In this document: positions 19,843-30,559 of the stretch, piece by piece | Position numbering within the stretch: the first letter of the stretch is position 1 | Layout of the letters: each line of letters starts with the position of its first letter | DNA from: Diphasiastrum complanatum | Taxonomy: Eukaryota; Streptophyta; Lycopodiopsida; Lycopodiales; Lycopodiaceae | NCBI GenBank assembly: GCA_029204225.1 | Contig: CM055097.1 | Span: 60,369,700-60,421,466, forward strand | DNA: 51,767 nucleotides | Direction: 5' to 3' | The notes under the pieces: model-generated | The model's database searches: none | Told to the model about the DNA's origin: nothing | Seen by the model: the letters and a program-made list of their open reading frames with translations, nothing else | Translations under genes and position numbers: made by a program

Positions 19843-21870
19843 ACATAGGGGCATTCTTCAACAACTTCTGTGTATTGTTGACATTATTGTCCTAATCACC
19901 CTTTGCATATCTAAAGAATGTGATTCCTCTACATGACCCAATTATGATGGTCTATGGTATTAAGGTAAATTTCTTTGCTAGCAAGTGTGTTTCAAGTATA
20001 TCATAGTTCTTAGTTACATTAAGGAATGGTATACGTGCATGATCTATCAATTAGCAACATAACGAGGAATTTATTGCATTCATCACCATTTCACACAAGA
20101 AAGAGCGACCAAGATCCCCATCTAAAAATCTTTATTTTGGACAATATTGTTGTAAAGATTCTTATTGTGTAATATTCCAAATTTCATTGTTGTAAAGAAA
20201 GGAGGTGAATGCAGAGAATGAATATATTGTGCTCTCATGTACAAAAATAGTGTGAGCGTGGCTCTTGCACGGACTAGAGACAAAGAGGGATGTGCCCTCC
20301 TTTTGGTCTTCTTTTCTCTTTAACACCATGAGCCCCATGCATAAGGTTGCACCTACATTTACTAATTCTATTTTCATTATTCAAAATGATGCCTAATGCA
20401 CTATTAAACTTAATTCTCTCTTGCACACAATCTTGAAACTTGATGATCAAGGTTGTTTGTCACACATTTTTTTTTAATGCTTGTCGTATGTTGTTTGGTT
20501 CCAAAAAATCTCTACCATCTCCAAAATACAGTTATTGAAGTAGAAATTAATCTATAGATACTTGATTACTCAATTTAAAGTGCGAGTAGCTTGATGTCAC
20601 TGTGCAAAATTCTTATACTTTAGACTAATTTCATAAAGCTTAGTATCCTTTAACATGCACTTTTAAGTTTCTCATCAAAATTCTTGCCCATTTATGTTAT
20701 AACATTTGCAATGTTCTAATCCTTCAAATAAACTTTGAATATTTTTGACAAAACAACTTTCAAATTTCAACACATGTTGCATGGGTGTTTCCCTTCATGC
20801 TTGAAGAGCATGTTGCCACCTTAGTGTTGTCACCATGACATCCTTAACCTTGTCAAATGCATTTGAATACCTCTTGGCTCATCTTTGCCAGTTTCTCACT
20901 ATCATTGACTGAACTTGCCATCTTCTTGGTTGCAACTTCTATGTGACTCCTTGGAAATACTATTTTACATGGTTTTCTACTTTTGGCCCTAATTTTTGAA
21001 TTTCACTTTTCCTCCAAATCAATATGAAGGGAGCTGGGATTGTCCACTATAGATAGCCACTAAGGCTAGTCAGTTGTTAGTTTTGATCATTTGAGAATTG
21101 GGCTTCTTGTAAAGGAGTTGTACTATTTTGGAGATCTTAGTTGGAGATCTGCCTGAGCTATCGGCAGTCAATGATATTCATACAGTTTCTTAGTTGGAGA
21201 ATGCTATGTGAATGCCTTTTGTTGTCTTTCATGCATCATTGATACCAATATCTGTGAATCTGTTCATAACAAGTAGGTATCCCAAGGACAAAAGGCAACT
21301 TAGCATGTTGGATTTTGTGCTAATTTATGAAAGCTAATGTTGACATATCTTTATGCATTTGACATCATGATACTATAGTAATGTCTGGGCTATACACATG
21401 TGCTCATATCATTGACCACTCTCTAGATAGATAGAATAAATGGGACTAGAGATTTCCTAATCCTATATATGGTTTAGCTAGGTCTCTCTCCAAGAAATGT
21501 CCACATCTAAACCCACAACACATGGTAGTTATGCACACTAACCATGTCACCAAATCCATCAATAGCTCTAGATGCGAGCGTTCTACTTCATATATGAAGA
21601 TCATCACCTCAGGTTAACCAATATGTATCTAATTAGGTACACAATATTTTCAACAATTTTCTTACATAAGAGAAATCTAGGAAGTTTCAGACTTTGATCA
21701 TCCTCTTTTTTCTTAGTTTCCTCATCATTTAATTTACCTTCTCACAAATTGGATATTCAAAGATTGTATAGTTTCTGAGTTTATGTCATCATACATATAT
21801 GACTTTCCCAAGCTTCGTAGTTATATATGATGTTCAAAATAAGGTTATCCTTTCAAGCTAGTCACTCTTT
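19843..21870. other. Gene-poor stretch
   Basis: No supportable gene. Minus frames at 20780-20960 have some protein-like runs but several stops and no family I can name. Likely old retroelement debris. Confidence 0.3.
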
Positions 21871-22330
21871 GAAATGATTAACATATGAAATACATAATGC
21901 ACCTATGTCTCTTTGGAAGATCTAGCTGATATGCAACCTGATTACTTCTCTTTACAATTTTGCATGGACTACTATATCTTGGAGGTGATTTATGGCACTT
22001 ACTAGTTCTAAGTACCTTAGTAGCTTTCCAAATTTTAAAATACATCTCATATCTTATCTTAAACTCCCTAAGTTGAATATAGAATTGTGCCCTATAGGAA
22101 GCCATTCTTATGCGATCCCAAGCCATCTACAACATTTCTTGCATATCTAGCAATAGTTCTATCACAATATGCACCTTGAGACTTTTGCATATGATGAATA
22201 TTGGAATATGAGGTTGAAAGACATACATCAACATAGAGGAACTAAATAATGTGGCAAATGTTTTTACACTATCGTATGCAAACTCAACAATTGGGAGGTA
22301 CTCTTCATAACTCGAATGCTTTATAAAAAA
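21870..22330 (-). pseudogene. Ty3/gypsy integrase C-terminal fragment
   Basis: The minus frame 22126-21878 reads MAWDRIRMASYRAQFY...SPPRYSSPCKIVKRSNQVAYQLDLP, the GPF-type tail of gypsy integrase (family pattern LSPRYIGPFEI..G.VAYRLDLP). Just upstream, up to 22330, YEEYLPIVEFAYDSVK matches the end of the integrase core. The fragment is cut at 22334, where a CACTA-like terminus begins, so that transposon probably inserted into it. Confidence 0.75.
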
Positions 22331-22334
22331 TTTG

Positions 22335-22745
22335 CACTACAACACCCGCCGTGATTTGCAACGCCAATCACGAGTTTAATTTTTTTTTTGTTCGTCGCGG
22401 GCTTCGCAAAACATGTCGCAATAGGGTTGTCGGGATCCGACGTCTATGGAAGACGTCGCAATCCGACAATTTATAATTATCGGCATCCTGAAGGCCAACC
22501 CCAAAAATGTCACGTCGGGATATTGTGGACGTGACTTGGATATCAGAATCCGACGTTTGTTAACAGAAACATAACTTTCCTCAAAATGGTGTCCGACGTC
22601 TATCTGACGTTCATCTGACGTGTAAATGGACGTCAAAATTCGACGTCCAAACAGCACGTTAGAATCCGACGTCTGTTAACCGAACGTCCTAAAAAATGGT
22701 CCAATGACGTATGCTTGACGGGTTTTTGTGTCAGAATCCGACGTC
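22335..22745. mobile_element. CACTA (En/Spm)-type transposon terminus with subterminal repeats
   Basis: Begins CACTACAACA, matching the CACTA(CAA) terminal inverted repeat of plant En/Spm elements. The next 400 bp contain at least six copies of a word close to (a)atccgacgtc(t), the usual arrangement of subterminal transposase-binding repeats, with both orientations present. The opposite terminus (ending ..TAGTG with matching repeats) was not found nearby, so the element is either truncated or long. It interrupts a gypsy integrase relic at its left side. Confidence 0.65.
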
Positions 22746-23697
22746 TCTGATTAGGTAAATAAAAAATAAAAAATGCGTAAAAATCAGCGCGCGCATTTTT
22801 ATCGGTGTATTCATGGAGTGGTGTTCTTGAAGAGGCGCTAGTCTTGGATTGCTTTTGAGACAATATTGCATTCGACATTTGGATCAAGTAACAAGCATGA
22901 GGTACTTTCTATACTTACATTACTGAATCCACATTATGAATTGCAATACCTTATTGTATTACTTTTTGAAAATCTGACATTGCACAAAGTTTCGCAATTT
23001 CTAGTAAGTTAAGACATTGCACATCTTAGAATATGAGATTGCTCATATGTCGGAATCTGACATACAAAACCAATAACAATATTGTGATCAATCGCAATAG
23101 TATATATATTGAAAGTGTCAGTGTCAAAATTATTGCTTTCGTAGTCTCTCTAACTTACGATAGATGAACTAGAGTCCGCCAACTATCAATTCAATTTAAG
23201 TTGGAATTAGTTTAGGGCTAGGTTGGAGCAACTAGTCATAATGCATGTTAAGAAAGGAAATCATATTAAATCAAAGACAAACTATAAGAGTAGTTTAGAT
23301 TCACTTACCATGCTTGCTTGCAAGCCTGTCTCTCAACTCGAGCCCAACTTCGGGTTGCCTATTCTATGCATCCTCATGATCACGACATCTCTTTAAATCT
23401 TGTATTTATCTGGTGTTTTTTCATCGTTTTTTATAGTGTTCCAATTTTCCCTTGTACACTAGTGGCATTTCGATAGTCCCTATAATGTCGTCGTGCTATA
23501 TCACAACGATGTCTTATCCACAAGCTCATATGCTTATGAATTTTTTCGAGTCGAATTTCTCGTCTTGTGAGAATTCGTCAGGAAGGATACCAACAACCTA
23601 CCGTTTAAGATCGGCGTTGGCACAAAGAATACAATTGATCCATAATCACCCTCCCTTTACAGTTCACGATTATGTTCCCCTTAGGATCCATGTCGTA

Positions 23698-23904
23698 TCA
23701 GGGATTCGTGGATGACTCCTCAGTAGGGGCGGGAGCCGCGGTCGCTTGTGAGGTACCACCCTCGTCTTGGCTAAGCATCAAACTTTTCAATTGTGCTTTT
23801 TGCTCGAGATTTAGTGATGCATAATAAACTGAAACATGATCTCCCAAGCTCTCACCACTACCAGACCCCAGCATGATTACTTCATTCATAGGCATACAAT
23901 ACAT
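23698..23904 (-). pseudogene. Transposon-associated ORF fragment (possible CACTA second protein, C-terminal part)
   Basis: 68 codons including SVYYASLNLEQKAQLKSLML and an Ala/Pro/Thr-rich tail. Placed between the CACTA terminus and another minus-strand transposon-like N-terminus, it could be the C-terminal piece of a Ptta/En/Spm-like protein. Assignment rests on context more than on motifs. Confidence 0.3.
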
Positions 23905-24633
23905 TACAATAAACCCTAATATTTTGAAATGAAGTAGAAAAAAAGAAAATCAACTACAAAACTTTAATACATATTAGGATAGATGTGCATTTATAGCCTG
24001 CAACAAGATGCAAAAGAATCATATAAGAATCCACGTATAAGAATCAAAACATGAGAATCATACAATACTATGCATATAAGAATCATGCTATCTAAATATC
24101 GAAAGATAAGAATCAATGTATTTTCAAATTGACTAGGCTTATGTTATTTGTGTTTTGTACTTGTGCATATATGTAGTTTATCACAAGGAGATGAATTACA
24201 TTCAAATTAGTCTAGCGATGAAGACACTACTCAAGTCAACAGGGTAAATAATTAACATGCATGTTTTCTTGTTCATAAAGACTTTGTTACTATAAGTTAA
24301 ACATGACCTCGAATATTGTGCTAAAGTGACATGTACTTAATTTTTGTTTCTCGTAGAAAAACTACTTTCATCTGGTGCACATGCGTCAAGTGTGATGGGC
24401 AAAAGATGCATTGTTGAGAATCATTTGTGAAAGTTTGGACGAAAAGATGAGAGTGAACCATCAAATTTGGAAGATGTTGAGATTTGTTAACTTTATATGA
24501 TTGTTTTTTTATTATAATATTCGTCAATCTATATACGTCATTTATTGAATTTGTTTAATGTATGTAGCCAATAAATCAAATGCCATTCCACGGAGTTGAT
24601 CCATCCATGTTTAATTACAATTAACGTCAAGTT

Positions 24634-24945
24634 TTGATGGACATGAGAGAACAAAGAATGAAACAAATTCAAGAGGCAAATATAGTTAGAGAAAAGAGTA
24701 ATCAACTTGATTCTAATGATGATGATGATGAGGTGCAACATGGTGAAGCAATGCACAATATGTTTGAATCTTACTTTGAAACAAACGAGAATGATATTAT
24801 GCACGCATCTTCTAGTGAAAATGGAGATCACGAACAATTTGAGATGGATGAAAACAAGATTCTATTGGACAAGGATTATATTTTGGTAGATTATATTTCA
24901 TCCAGATCGAATAAACCCAAGATGGTGAGCTGCTCGGTCAATTGA
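24634..24945 (+). other. Uncharacterised acidic ORF
   Basis: Starts MMDMREQRMKQIQEANIV (coiled-coil-like), then an Asp run (DSNDDDDEV) and further acidic sequence. Overall charge is strongly negative. I do not recognise it. It lies between two minus-strand transposon-like pieces and may be a separate insertion or an upstream exon of the locus at 26208. Confidence 0.3.
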
Positions 24946-25059
24946 TGGACCAGCTCCTGGCTCTCTTTCCTCTCTTTCTCTCTCTCTTTATTCAACTACT
25001 AGGATTTCCAATAGGCAGTCGTCGGTGTGAAGAGCAACGACTTCTTGTTTCATAAGTAA

Positions 25060-25348
25060 CGGCAGAATGGTATACTATGAAGGTGCATGCGCGTCACGAG
25101 CAGCAGGTTGGCTGGCAGATCGAGGAGATGTTTCTCCCTCCTCTCGGCTAGGGGACGAGGATGAGGACGGGGAGGTTGACGAGGTAGATCCGGTTTGCTA
25201 GGACGCAAATGGTGAGGTCGAGGTGCGGGAGGAAGTAGACGGGCTAGAGGAATGGTTGGGTCCAGTTTGTGCAACAGTACTTTGAGTAACACGAGCTCCT
25301 TGACTAGGTGGGGCAGTAGCGCCCGAAAGACGACGTTTCGGTGCCATT
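25060..25348 (-). pseudogene. Ser/Pro-rich N-terminus of a transposon-like protein
   Basis: From an ATG at about 25346 the minus strand reads MAPKRRLSGATAPPSQGAR, followed by a Ser/Thr/Pro-rich stretch with an in-frame TAG near 25200. The overlapping open frame at 25418-25050 is a shifted reading of the same DNA. MAPKRR-like starts with low-complexity tails are common for the second protein of plant CACTA elements. A TATATATA box lies at about 25595-25605 upstream on the same strand. The call is tentative. Confidence 0.35.
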
Positions 25349-25419
25349 GGTGGAAATTGGTACAATAATGTATTGGGTCTGAGGGCGAGTTATATATTGT
25401 ACGCGAGTAAAGTGGCAAC

Positions 25420-25540
25420 GCGAGTAATGGACAGGTGAGTAATGACAGGTGAGTAATGACAGGCGAGTAATGTCAAGTGAATAAATACAAGGCAAGTAAT
25501 GTCTTCGAAGGTGAGTAATGACAGGCACGAGTAATCAATA
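25420..25540. repeat. Tandem repeat of about 14 bp (gagtaatgacaggt)
   Basis: Six to eight imperfect copies of gagtaatgacagg(t/c) in the presumed 5' region of the minus-strand ORF starting near 25346. Confidence 0.7.
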
Positions 25541-26207
25541 ACGACGAGTGATCAGCGAGAGTGATCAAGTGAAAATGTGATAACTCGCCCTCATATATAT
25601 AGAGAATTTATAACTCACCTACTGTCATTTTTGGTTAGTGGTCCAATCAATGCTAGGTCACTATTGTTTGCACTATGCACAGTCCGTTTTCTGATTGACT
25701 GCCATATTTACGAGATTTTCTAATCAGAACATCCCATTGTTTACTAGAAATAACATATTTCATTAAAAACAAACCTAACGTGTGTTTCGACCGGAATTTC
25801 GTTGGACAGATTTGATCATGCATTGCAGTGCAACAAAAGGCAGCAATAACAATGATAGTGACTACTCAAAATAGCAATGTGGCTCCTTACTGACCGTTCG
25901 GAGTACCTCTGGGCATTTTACAAGGAAAAAGAGAGAGGAAAGTAGAGCCAAGATTTTCACATTGGTTTTGTACAAGGGTACGACAATTTGTACAAAGGAG
26001 GAATTCATTGTATATAGGGCAATGCACATGTCTGTGCCAAAAATCAACCGAGAGAGAAAGTACTATAAGAAAAAAAAACCTAGAACTATAAATGAAGGCC
26101 GTAAACATTCAAATACAGATCCTACAACAAAAAGAGTAGCAAGTTTTTCATTTACAAACTTTCCTTGGCACATTTCCTTGTCATCAACTGATAGGCTAAA
26201 TCTAACT

Positions 26208-26492
26208 ATGGCTAAATTGAAGGGAGATGACTCCTTTAGAGAGTCAAGGATGTTAGGAGAAGTCAAGGATTTGTACTATGATGATGATGACTCAAATATT
26301 GTGGTTTTCATAACTGAAAACAAAGGAAAAACTAGATTATTCAGTGTTAGTGAAATCCTTTGTGTAGTTCAACGCATAAATCTGTCTCATTTACAAAATG
26401 AAATGAGGGAGTGCTTTGAGGAGAGTGAAAATTTGCAATTGATTCGTACATTGTCTAGTTATTTGTTTGGAAGCAAACATGCTTCTAAATAG
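26208..26492 (+). pseudogene. N-terminal acidic segment of the ParB-methyltransferase locus
   Basis: Starts MAKLKGDDSFRESRML, then a DDDD run and a 60-residue part without recognisable domain (SVSEILCVVQRINLSHLQNE). The frame stops at 26490, but a +1 shift continues with QKDVSNLAPTKGVS, so it probably belongs to the same protein. The open frame extends upstream to 25962, so the true start is uncertain. Confidence 0.45.
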
Positions 26493-26655
26493 GCATCCAC
26501 ATCAAATTTAGTTTTGTCAAAAAGATGTTTCTAACCTTGCTCCTACAAAAGGTGTTTCCATTGTTGTTGCAACAAAATTTGGATTTGAGGTAGCTTCTCC
26601 ACAAAAGGTTAGAGTAAGACTAGTTTCAAAGGGAAAACAATTGGTTGAATCATAG

Positions 26656-27279
26656 ATAGATCTAGAGGAAGATACTCATGAGCCATTACCTTCGGATGAT
26701 GATGAAATTGAAGTGCCTAGAGCAAAACTTGGTGTTGGGGCTCTTGAGACCCAACAAAATGTAATGAGAGACCAAATTAGAAAACACAAACTTGTTGATA
26801 TTAGAACAATGGAAATATCAATTACAAAAATCCATTGTCCTCCACTAGAGCCATCAATTGGTAAACTTGAAGTCAAATTGAAAATTTACTCCTCTAGCTA
26901 ATGTGTTGCCTTTTCTTGTCATGGTGGATAGTAATCAGTAACCTGACAAAAAAAAGCTTTTAGAATGAGTAAGGTAAATGAATATGATTACTATGTCATT
27001 GGAGGATGCCATTCTGCCAAAGCTAGAAGGCAATTAGTGCAAGAATATCCAGACTCGCCCTACTTTAAAATTGTTGAGGGCAAGATCCAGATCTATGCTG
27101 GGTCGAATATGGATGAAGCTAAATTATTGGCGTGGGATGACAACAACGACAATGACTACAGGCTTACTATGTCATTCATCCAAAGGATACAATTTTTTCA
27201 TAATGAGTATTTGGATCATATGAAAATGCATAATAGAGTTTTGCCAGAGTTGCGAATTCAATGTTGTAGAGAAACATGA
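26656..27279 (+). pseudogene. ParB/Srx-like domain segment
   Basis: Contains ETQQNVMRDQIRKHKLVDIR and ITKIHCPPLEPSIGKLE, a frameshift near 26885, NVLPFLVMVDSN with a TAA at about 26938, then YYVIGGCHSAKARRQLVQEY. The phrase VIGG(N/C)HS..A in this position is the eukaryotic-looking counterpart of the G-E-R/H-R-x-x-A box of ParB-fold proteins, which bind CTP and DNA or act as nucleases. The following MSFIQRIQFFHNEYLDH stretch is probably helical. ParB assignment is by motif and by its position before a methyltransferase, an arrangement seen in phages and prokaryotic elements. Confidence 0.55.
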
Positions 27280-27876
27280 TTGGTCTTCGACGAAAGTAAA
27301 GCTTCTGATGCGCTACGCAAATGTGAACATAACTTTCAGCACGAGATTAGTTTGGGAATTGCAAGACAAAATATTCACCATGTGGGAAAAACAAGAGTTG
27401 AAGGGACAAAAGGCAAGCAAGTCTCGGGGTGACCCTTCAATTCTCTTGAAAGCCAAAGAGCGCAAGACTGATGTTTCTATCAAATCACTACCAGATGACA
27501 TGAAAGTAACCGTTTGGAAATCTATACAAGGATTCAAAGATGAAAAATTGATTCTATCAATTTTATCAAGAGTCAAAGCAAATGGAATGAGTTTGTTGCG
27601 TAAGAAATCTACTATTTGATTGTCATTCTTTTTAAGTTTTCACCAAATTTAAAAGTTTTTTTTTTTTGTCTTTCTAATAGTACTAATCATGGATTCTTTT
27701 TACAGTCATTCGTTGAATCAATTTTATATGGCATTCTTGAACATTGTAAGTATATATATGATTCATCTTTGATACTTCACAACTTTCTAACATCAATCAA
27801 CTTTGGTTTTTGTTTTTTATTTATAGTTATAGTTTTCATTATTGGACTTAGTAACACTCTTCTATTCTAATCTCAG

Positions 27877-28950
27877 AAAACTAGAATCAATTCAAAATCT
27901 TTGGATTTTCTTGTTTCAACAAGTTTCTAGCCCTGCTAATCCTCTAGAGATATTTTATTGGCAAGTGTACAACATCGACCTGAAAAATATACTTTGTGAT
28001 GTTCCAAAGCGTGACTATGCACTAGCAATAGCTGATATACCATATGGATTTCAGCTAAAGGGTGCAGTAAATGATAATTGTGCATTCACATATGCACAAA
28101 TATTGCAAATGGTGAAATCATTCAAGGAACTAACCACATATGGAGATTTCTTATTTTTCACTCCACTATCAAGCTGCAGCGGTGGCAAAGGCTTTGAAGG
28201 ATGAAACTCATGGTTATGAATCATTGATATGGTAATTGCTGTAATCTTGTTGTTAGTTTCTAGTAGATTAAATTGATATATCATGCTCTATTTATTTTAA
28301 TCTATTAAATGTAGTTGCTCAAGTTTTTTTTTTCTCAGGTACAAAACAAATGTTAAACATGGCTGCTTTGGATTGATGACTATTGGATATTTCTCCTTGG
28401 TTGACAAGTGTAAAGTTGCAATGCAAACTCAAAGAAGAAGAGTATGTAATGTTTTTGCATTTCCAGCAGTCTTTAGATGCCATCATTAGATGCCTCATGA
28501 AACTTGGTCAATCCCTATCAAAACCCTCAACGACGACTAAATGAATTGATTGACCTTTTCTCTTGTGAAAGAGATTGGATTTTAGATCTTTTTGCTGAAA
28601 CATGAACAACATCTATTTGTGCTTTGAAGAAAGGGAAAAATTGCGTATGTGTTGAACTTGATCCAGTGCAGGTTTCATTTATTGTGCAATGTGTATGTGC
28701 TATAGATGAGCTCCCTGATGGGGATGGAGAAGTTGGAGCAAAGTTCGATTCCTTATGTGAAAAGGTCCAAATTGCATCTACATAGCCTCAACCTCCATTA
28801 AAGGATGAGCTTGGGGATTTTGCAAATCTTCAGGATGAAGCATATGACAATGAAGAAGTAAAGGAAACACGAGACTCTAAAAATGTCATTGTTAATCTTG
28901 AGGAGATCTTAGATGCATCAATTTTTCATGATCACACTAGTTCAGGATGA
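27877..28950 (+). pseudogene. DNA N4/N6 amino-methyltransferase domain
   Basis: The target-side motif ADIPYG corresponds to the (D/N)PP(Y/W) catalytic loop, with Ile for the first Pro. It is followed by a helix (YAQILQMVKSF), SLIWYKTN across an intron (28232-28338, TG|G splitting the Trp codon), FAFP, NPYQNP and the cofactor loop DLFAET with TGA where Gly is expected, then GKNCVCVELDP. These spacings fit PF01555-type enzymes that methylate exocyclic amino groups of cytosine or adenine. In-frame TGA near 28603 and TAG near 28784, plus a shift near 28160, mean this copy cannot give an intact enzyme. Confidence 0.72.
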
Positions 28951-30550
28951 TGGTGAAACTTGAACAAGTTCATTGATGTTTATTTTGTTCATGTTTGGTT
29001 ATCCATTGACATGTGTTGACATTTGTTTATGAGTTCTTGCTTTGACTCAGTTGTTCTATTTACTATGTATTTTCTTGGTATATTGCTACCTTGTCAATGT
29101 CCAGTATTGTTTGATAATTATATTACAATCAAGACTAAAATGCTAACATGTTGCTCTAATTTTGCAGTACACAACACAAATCTTCAAAGTAGAGTATACA
29201 TGTTGTATAAGCACACTGATTAATTTTACCTAATTTCTTGTTTCAAGTATGTTTCTCATTACTTATTTTGAGATAAGCGATATAAGTTCATGTGGTGCAA
29301 TCCTCAAAGTAATCTACAAATATGGTTTTACAAGTACATCAATTCATTTCACCTAGATTATGGTATCAGTTTCCTTTGCTTAGGTTACATTCATGTTTAC
29401 TTTTGACATATAGCCTGCACTTTTAAATAGATCATTACATTTTACATATGTGGTTCAAAATAGATTTTTGGTGCTAATGGTAGAGTATCTTGCAAGTTGT
29501 TTTGTTACATGAATACACCAATATTCATTTTTTATCAAGGTTCTTATTGAATATTTAGTACGTATTTCCTTATGTGTGATGATGAATAGTTTGGACATCT
29601 AAAAAAAGTTTTGCAATAAAAACACTATCACATTTGCATCTATTTGATATTTCACATTATCTCTATTAAGTAGATGTAAATCCACGATCAGTGAAGAATA
29701 CACATTGACATATTTTAAGTTAAAGAAAAAAGAAAAAATTCATTCATTGGGCTAATAATAAACTACTGAGTCTTAACCCAAGAGACATTACTACAAAAGT
29801 CTTGACTGATGAGAGACATTACTACAAAAGAAATTAAATTCCAAATACTTTTCATGGAATTGTATGTCAATAGAGTTGTATCACTTGATAACTATATGAT
29901 GGCCCTCAAGAAATTGTTACTGTCTATCCAAATTTATTATGCTTACGTGTGGTTACTTCTGATTACATAAAACAACATATGTTCATTTGTTCTATTTTTT
30001 GTTTTTCCTACCATAGATTTCGTCAATCAACGCAATATATAGATATATTTGTACATTTGGTTGAACAAGGCACATGCCACATTTTGGCATAAGCCAACAT
30101 ATCGCACTACCGAGAATTGAGGCTATCCATGATTTGAACACCCAATCCATTTGAATAGCAATGGATTGATTGTTCTTGTAAGAGTTCTAAAACTTATAAG
30201 CATACTCATTTTACATGTTTTTTGTTTGTTTGTTTCAATGGGATACATACAAAAATCAAACATCTATAGTATAGTTAAAAATCTAAATTTTGTAGTTGTA
30301 ATTTAAGAATGACATTTTGTGAATATAATGTTCAATTTTTTTGTTCTCATTTGTAAATTAACAAATATTTTTTTACTGCATTTTTTTAATAGCATTTTAG
30401 TTTTTAGAGTCTCAATAATTTTGTACTTTTTTTTTGGACAATGAATTTGGCCTAAAATAAATTACAAAGTGTCAATATTTGACTCAATTTTTCAAAATTG
30501 TTAGAAAAGCTAAGGTTTTTGAGACATAGGTAATGCACAACATTACCTAT
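28951..30550. other. AT-rich stretch, nothing recognised
   Basis: Long AT-rich sequence with only short frames. No RNA gene, transposon terminus or coding block could be supported. Confidence 0.4.
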
Positions 30551-30559
30551 TCAATACAC

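Larger units (their letters stand above)
26208..28950 (+). pseudogene. ParB-like domain plus DNA amino-methyltransferase (N4-C/N6-A, beta class), intron-containing and decayed
   Basis: Order on the plus strand: acidic N-terminal part (26208-26492); a ParB-like region (about 26790-27270) with ITKIHCPPLEPSIGKLE as box-I-like block and NVLPFLVMVDSN...YYVIGGCHSAKARRQL as box-II-like block; a linker to about 27620; a methyltransferase domain (27877-28680) with the catalytic motif DYALAIADIPYG, then SLIWYKTN, then NPYQNPQRRL and WILDLFAET-stop-TTS...NCVCVELDP; and an acidic tail ending at TGA 28948-28950. The motif order, catalytic DPPY-type before FAGxG-type, is that of beta-class amino-methyltransferases. 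Introns with GT-AG ends fit at 27746-27876 and 28232-28338. At least four in-frame stops and several frameshifts show decay. Function, host-gene or transposon status is unknown. Confidence 0.72.

Noticed and set aside
24720-24735. gatgatgatgatgatg short repeat taken as a microsatellite
   Set aside because: Only five units, inside an acidic ORF where it encodes an Asp run; not separately notable.
26676-26876. Minus-strand frame across the ParB-like region
   Set aside because: The plus strand has the ordered ParB-like and methyltransferase blocks; this frame has no motif.
28951-30550. 3' extension of the methyltransferase gene
   Set aside because: No continuing frame after the TGA at 28948; only short frames in very AT-rich DNA.
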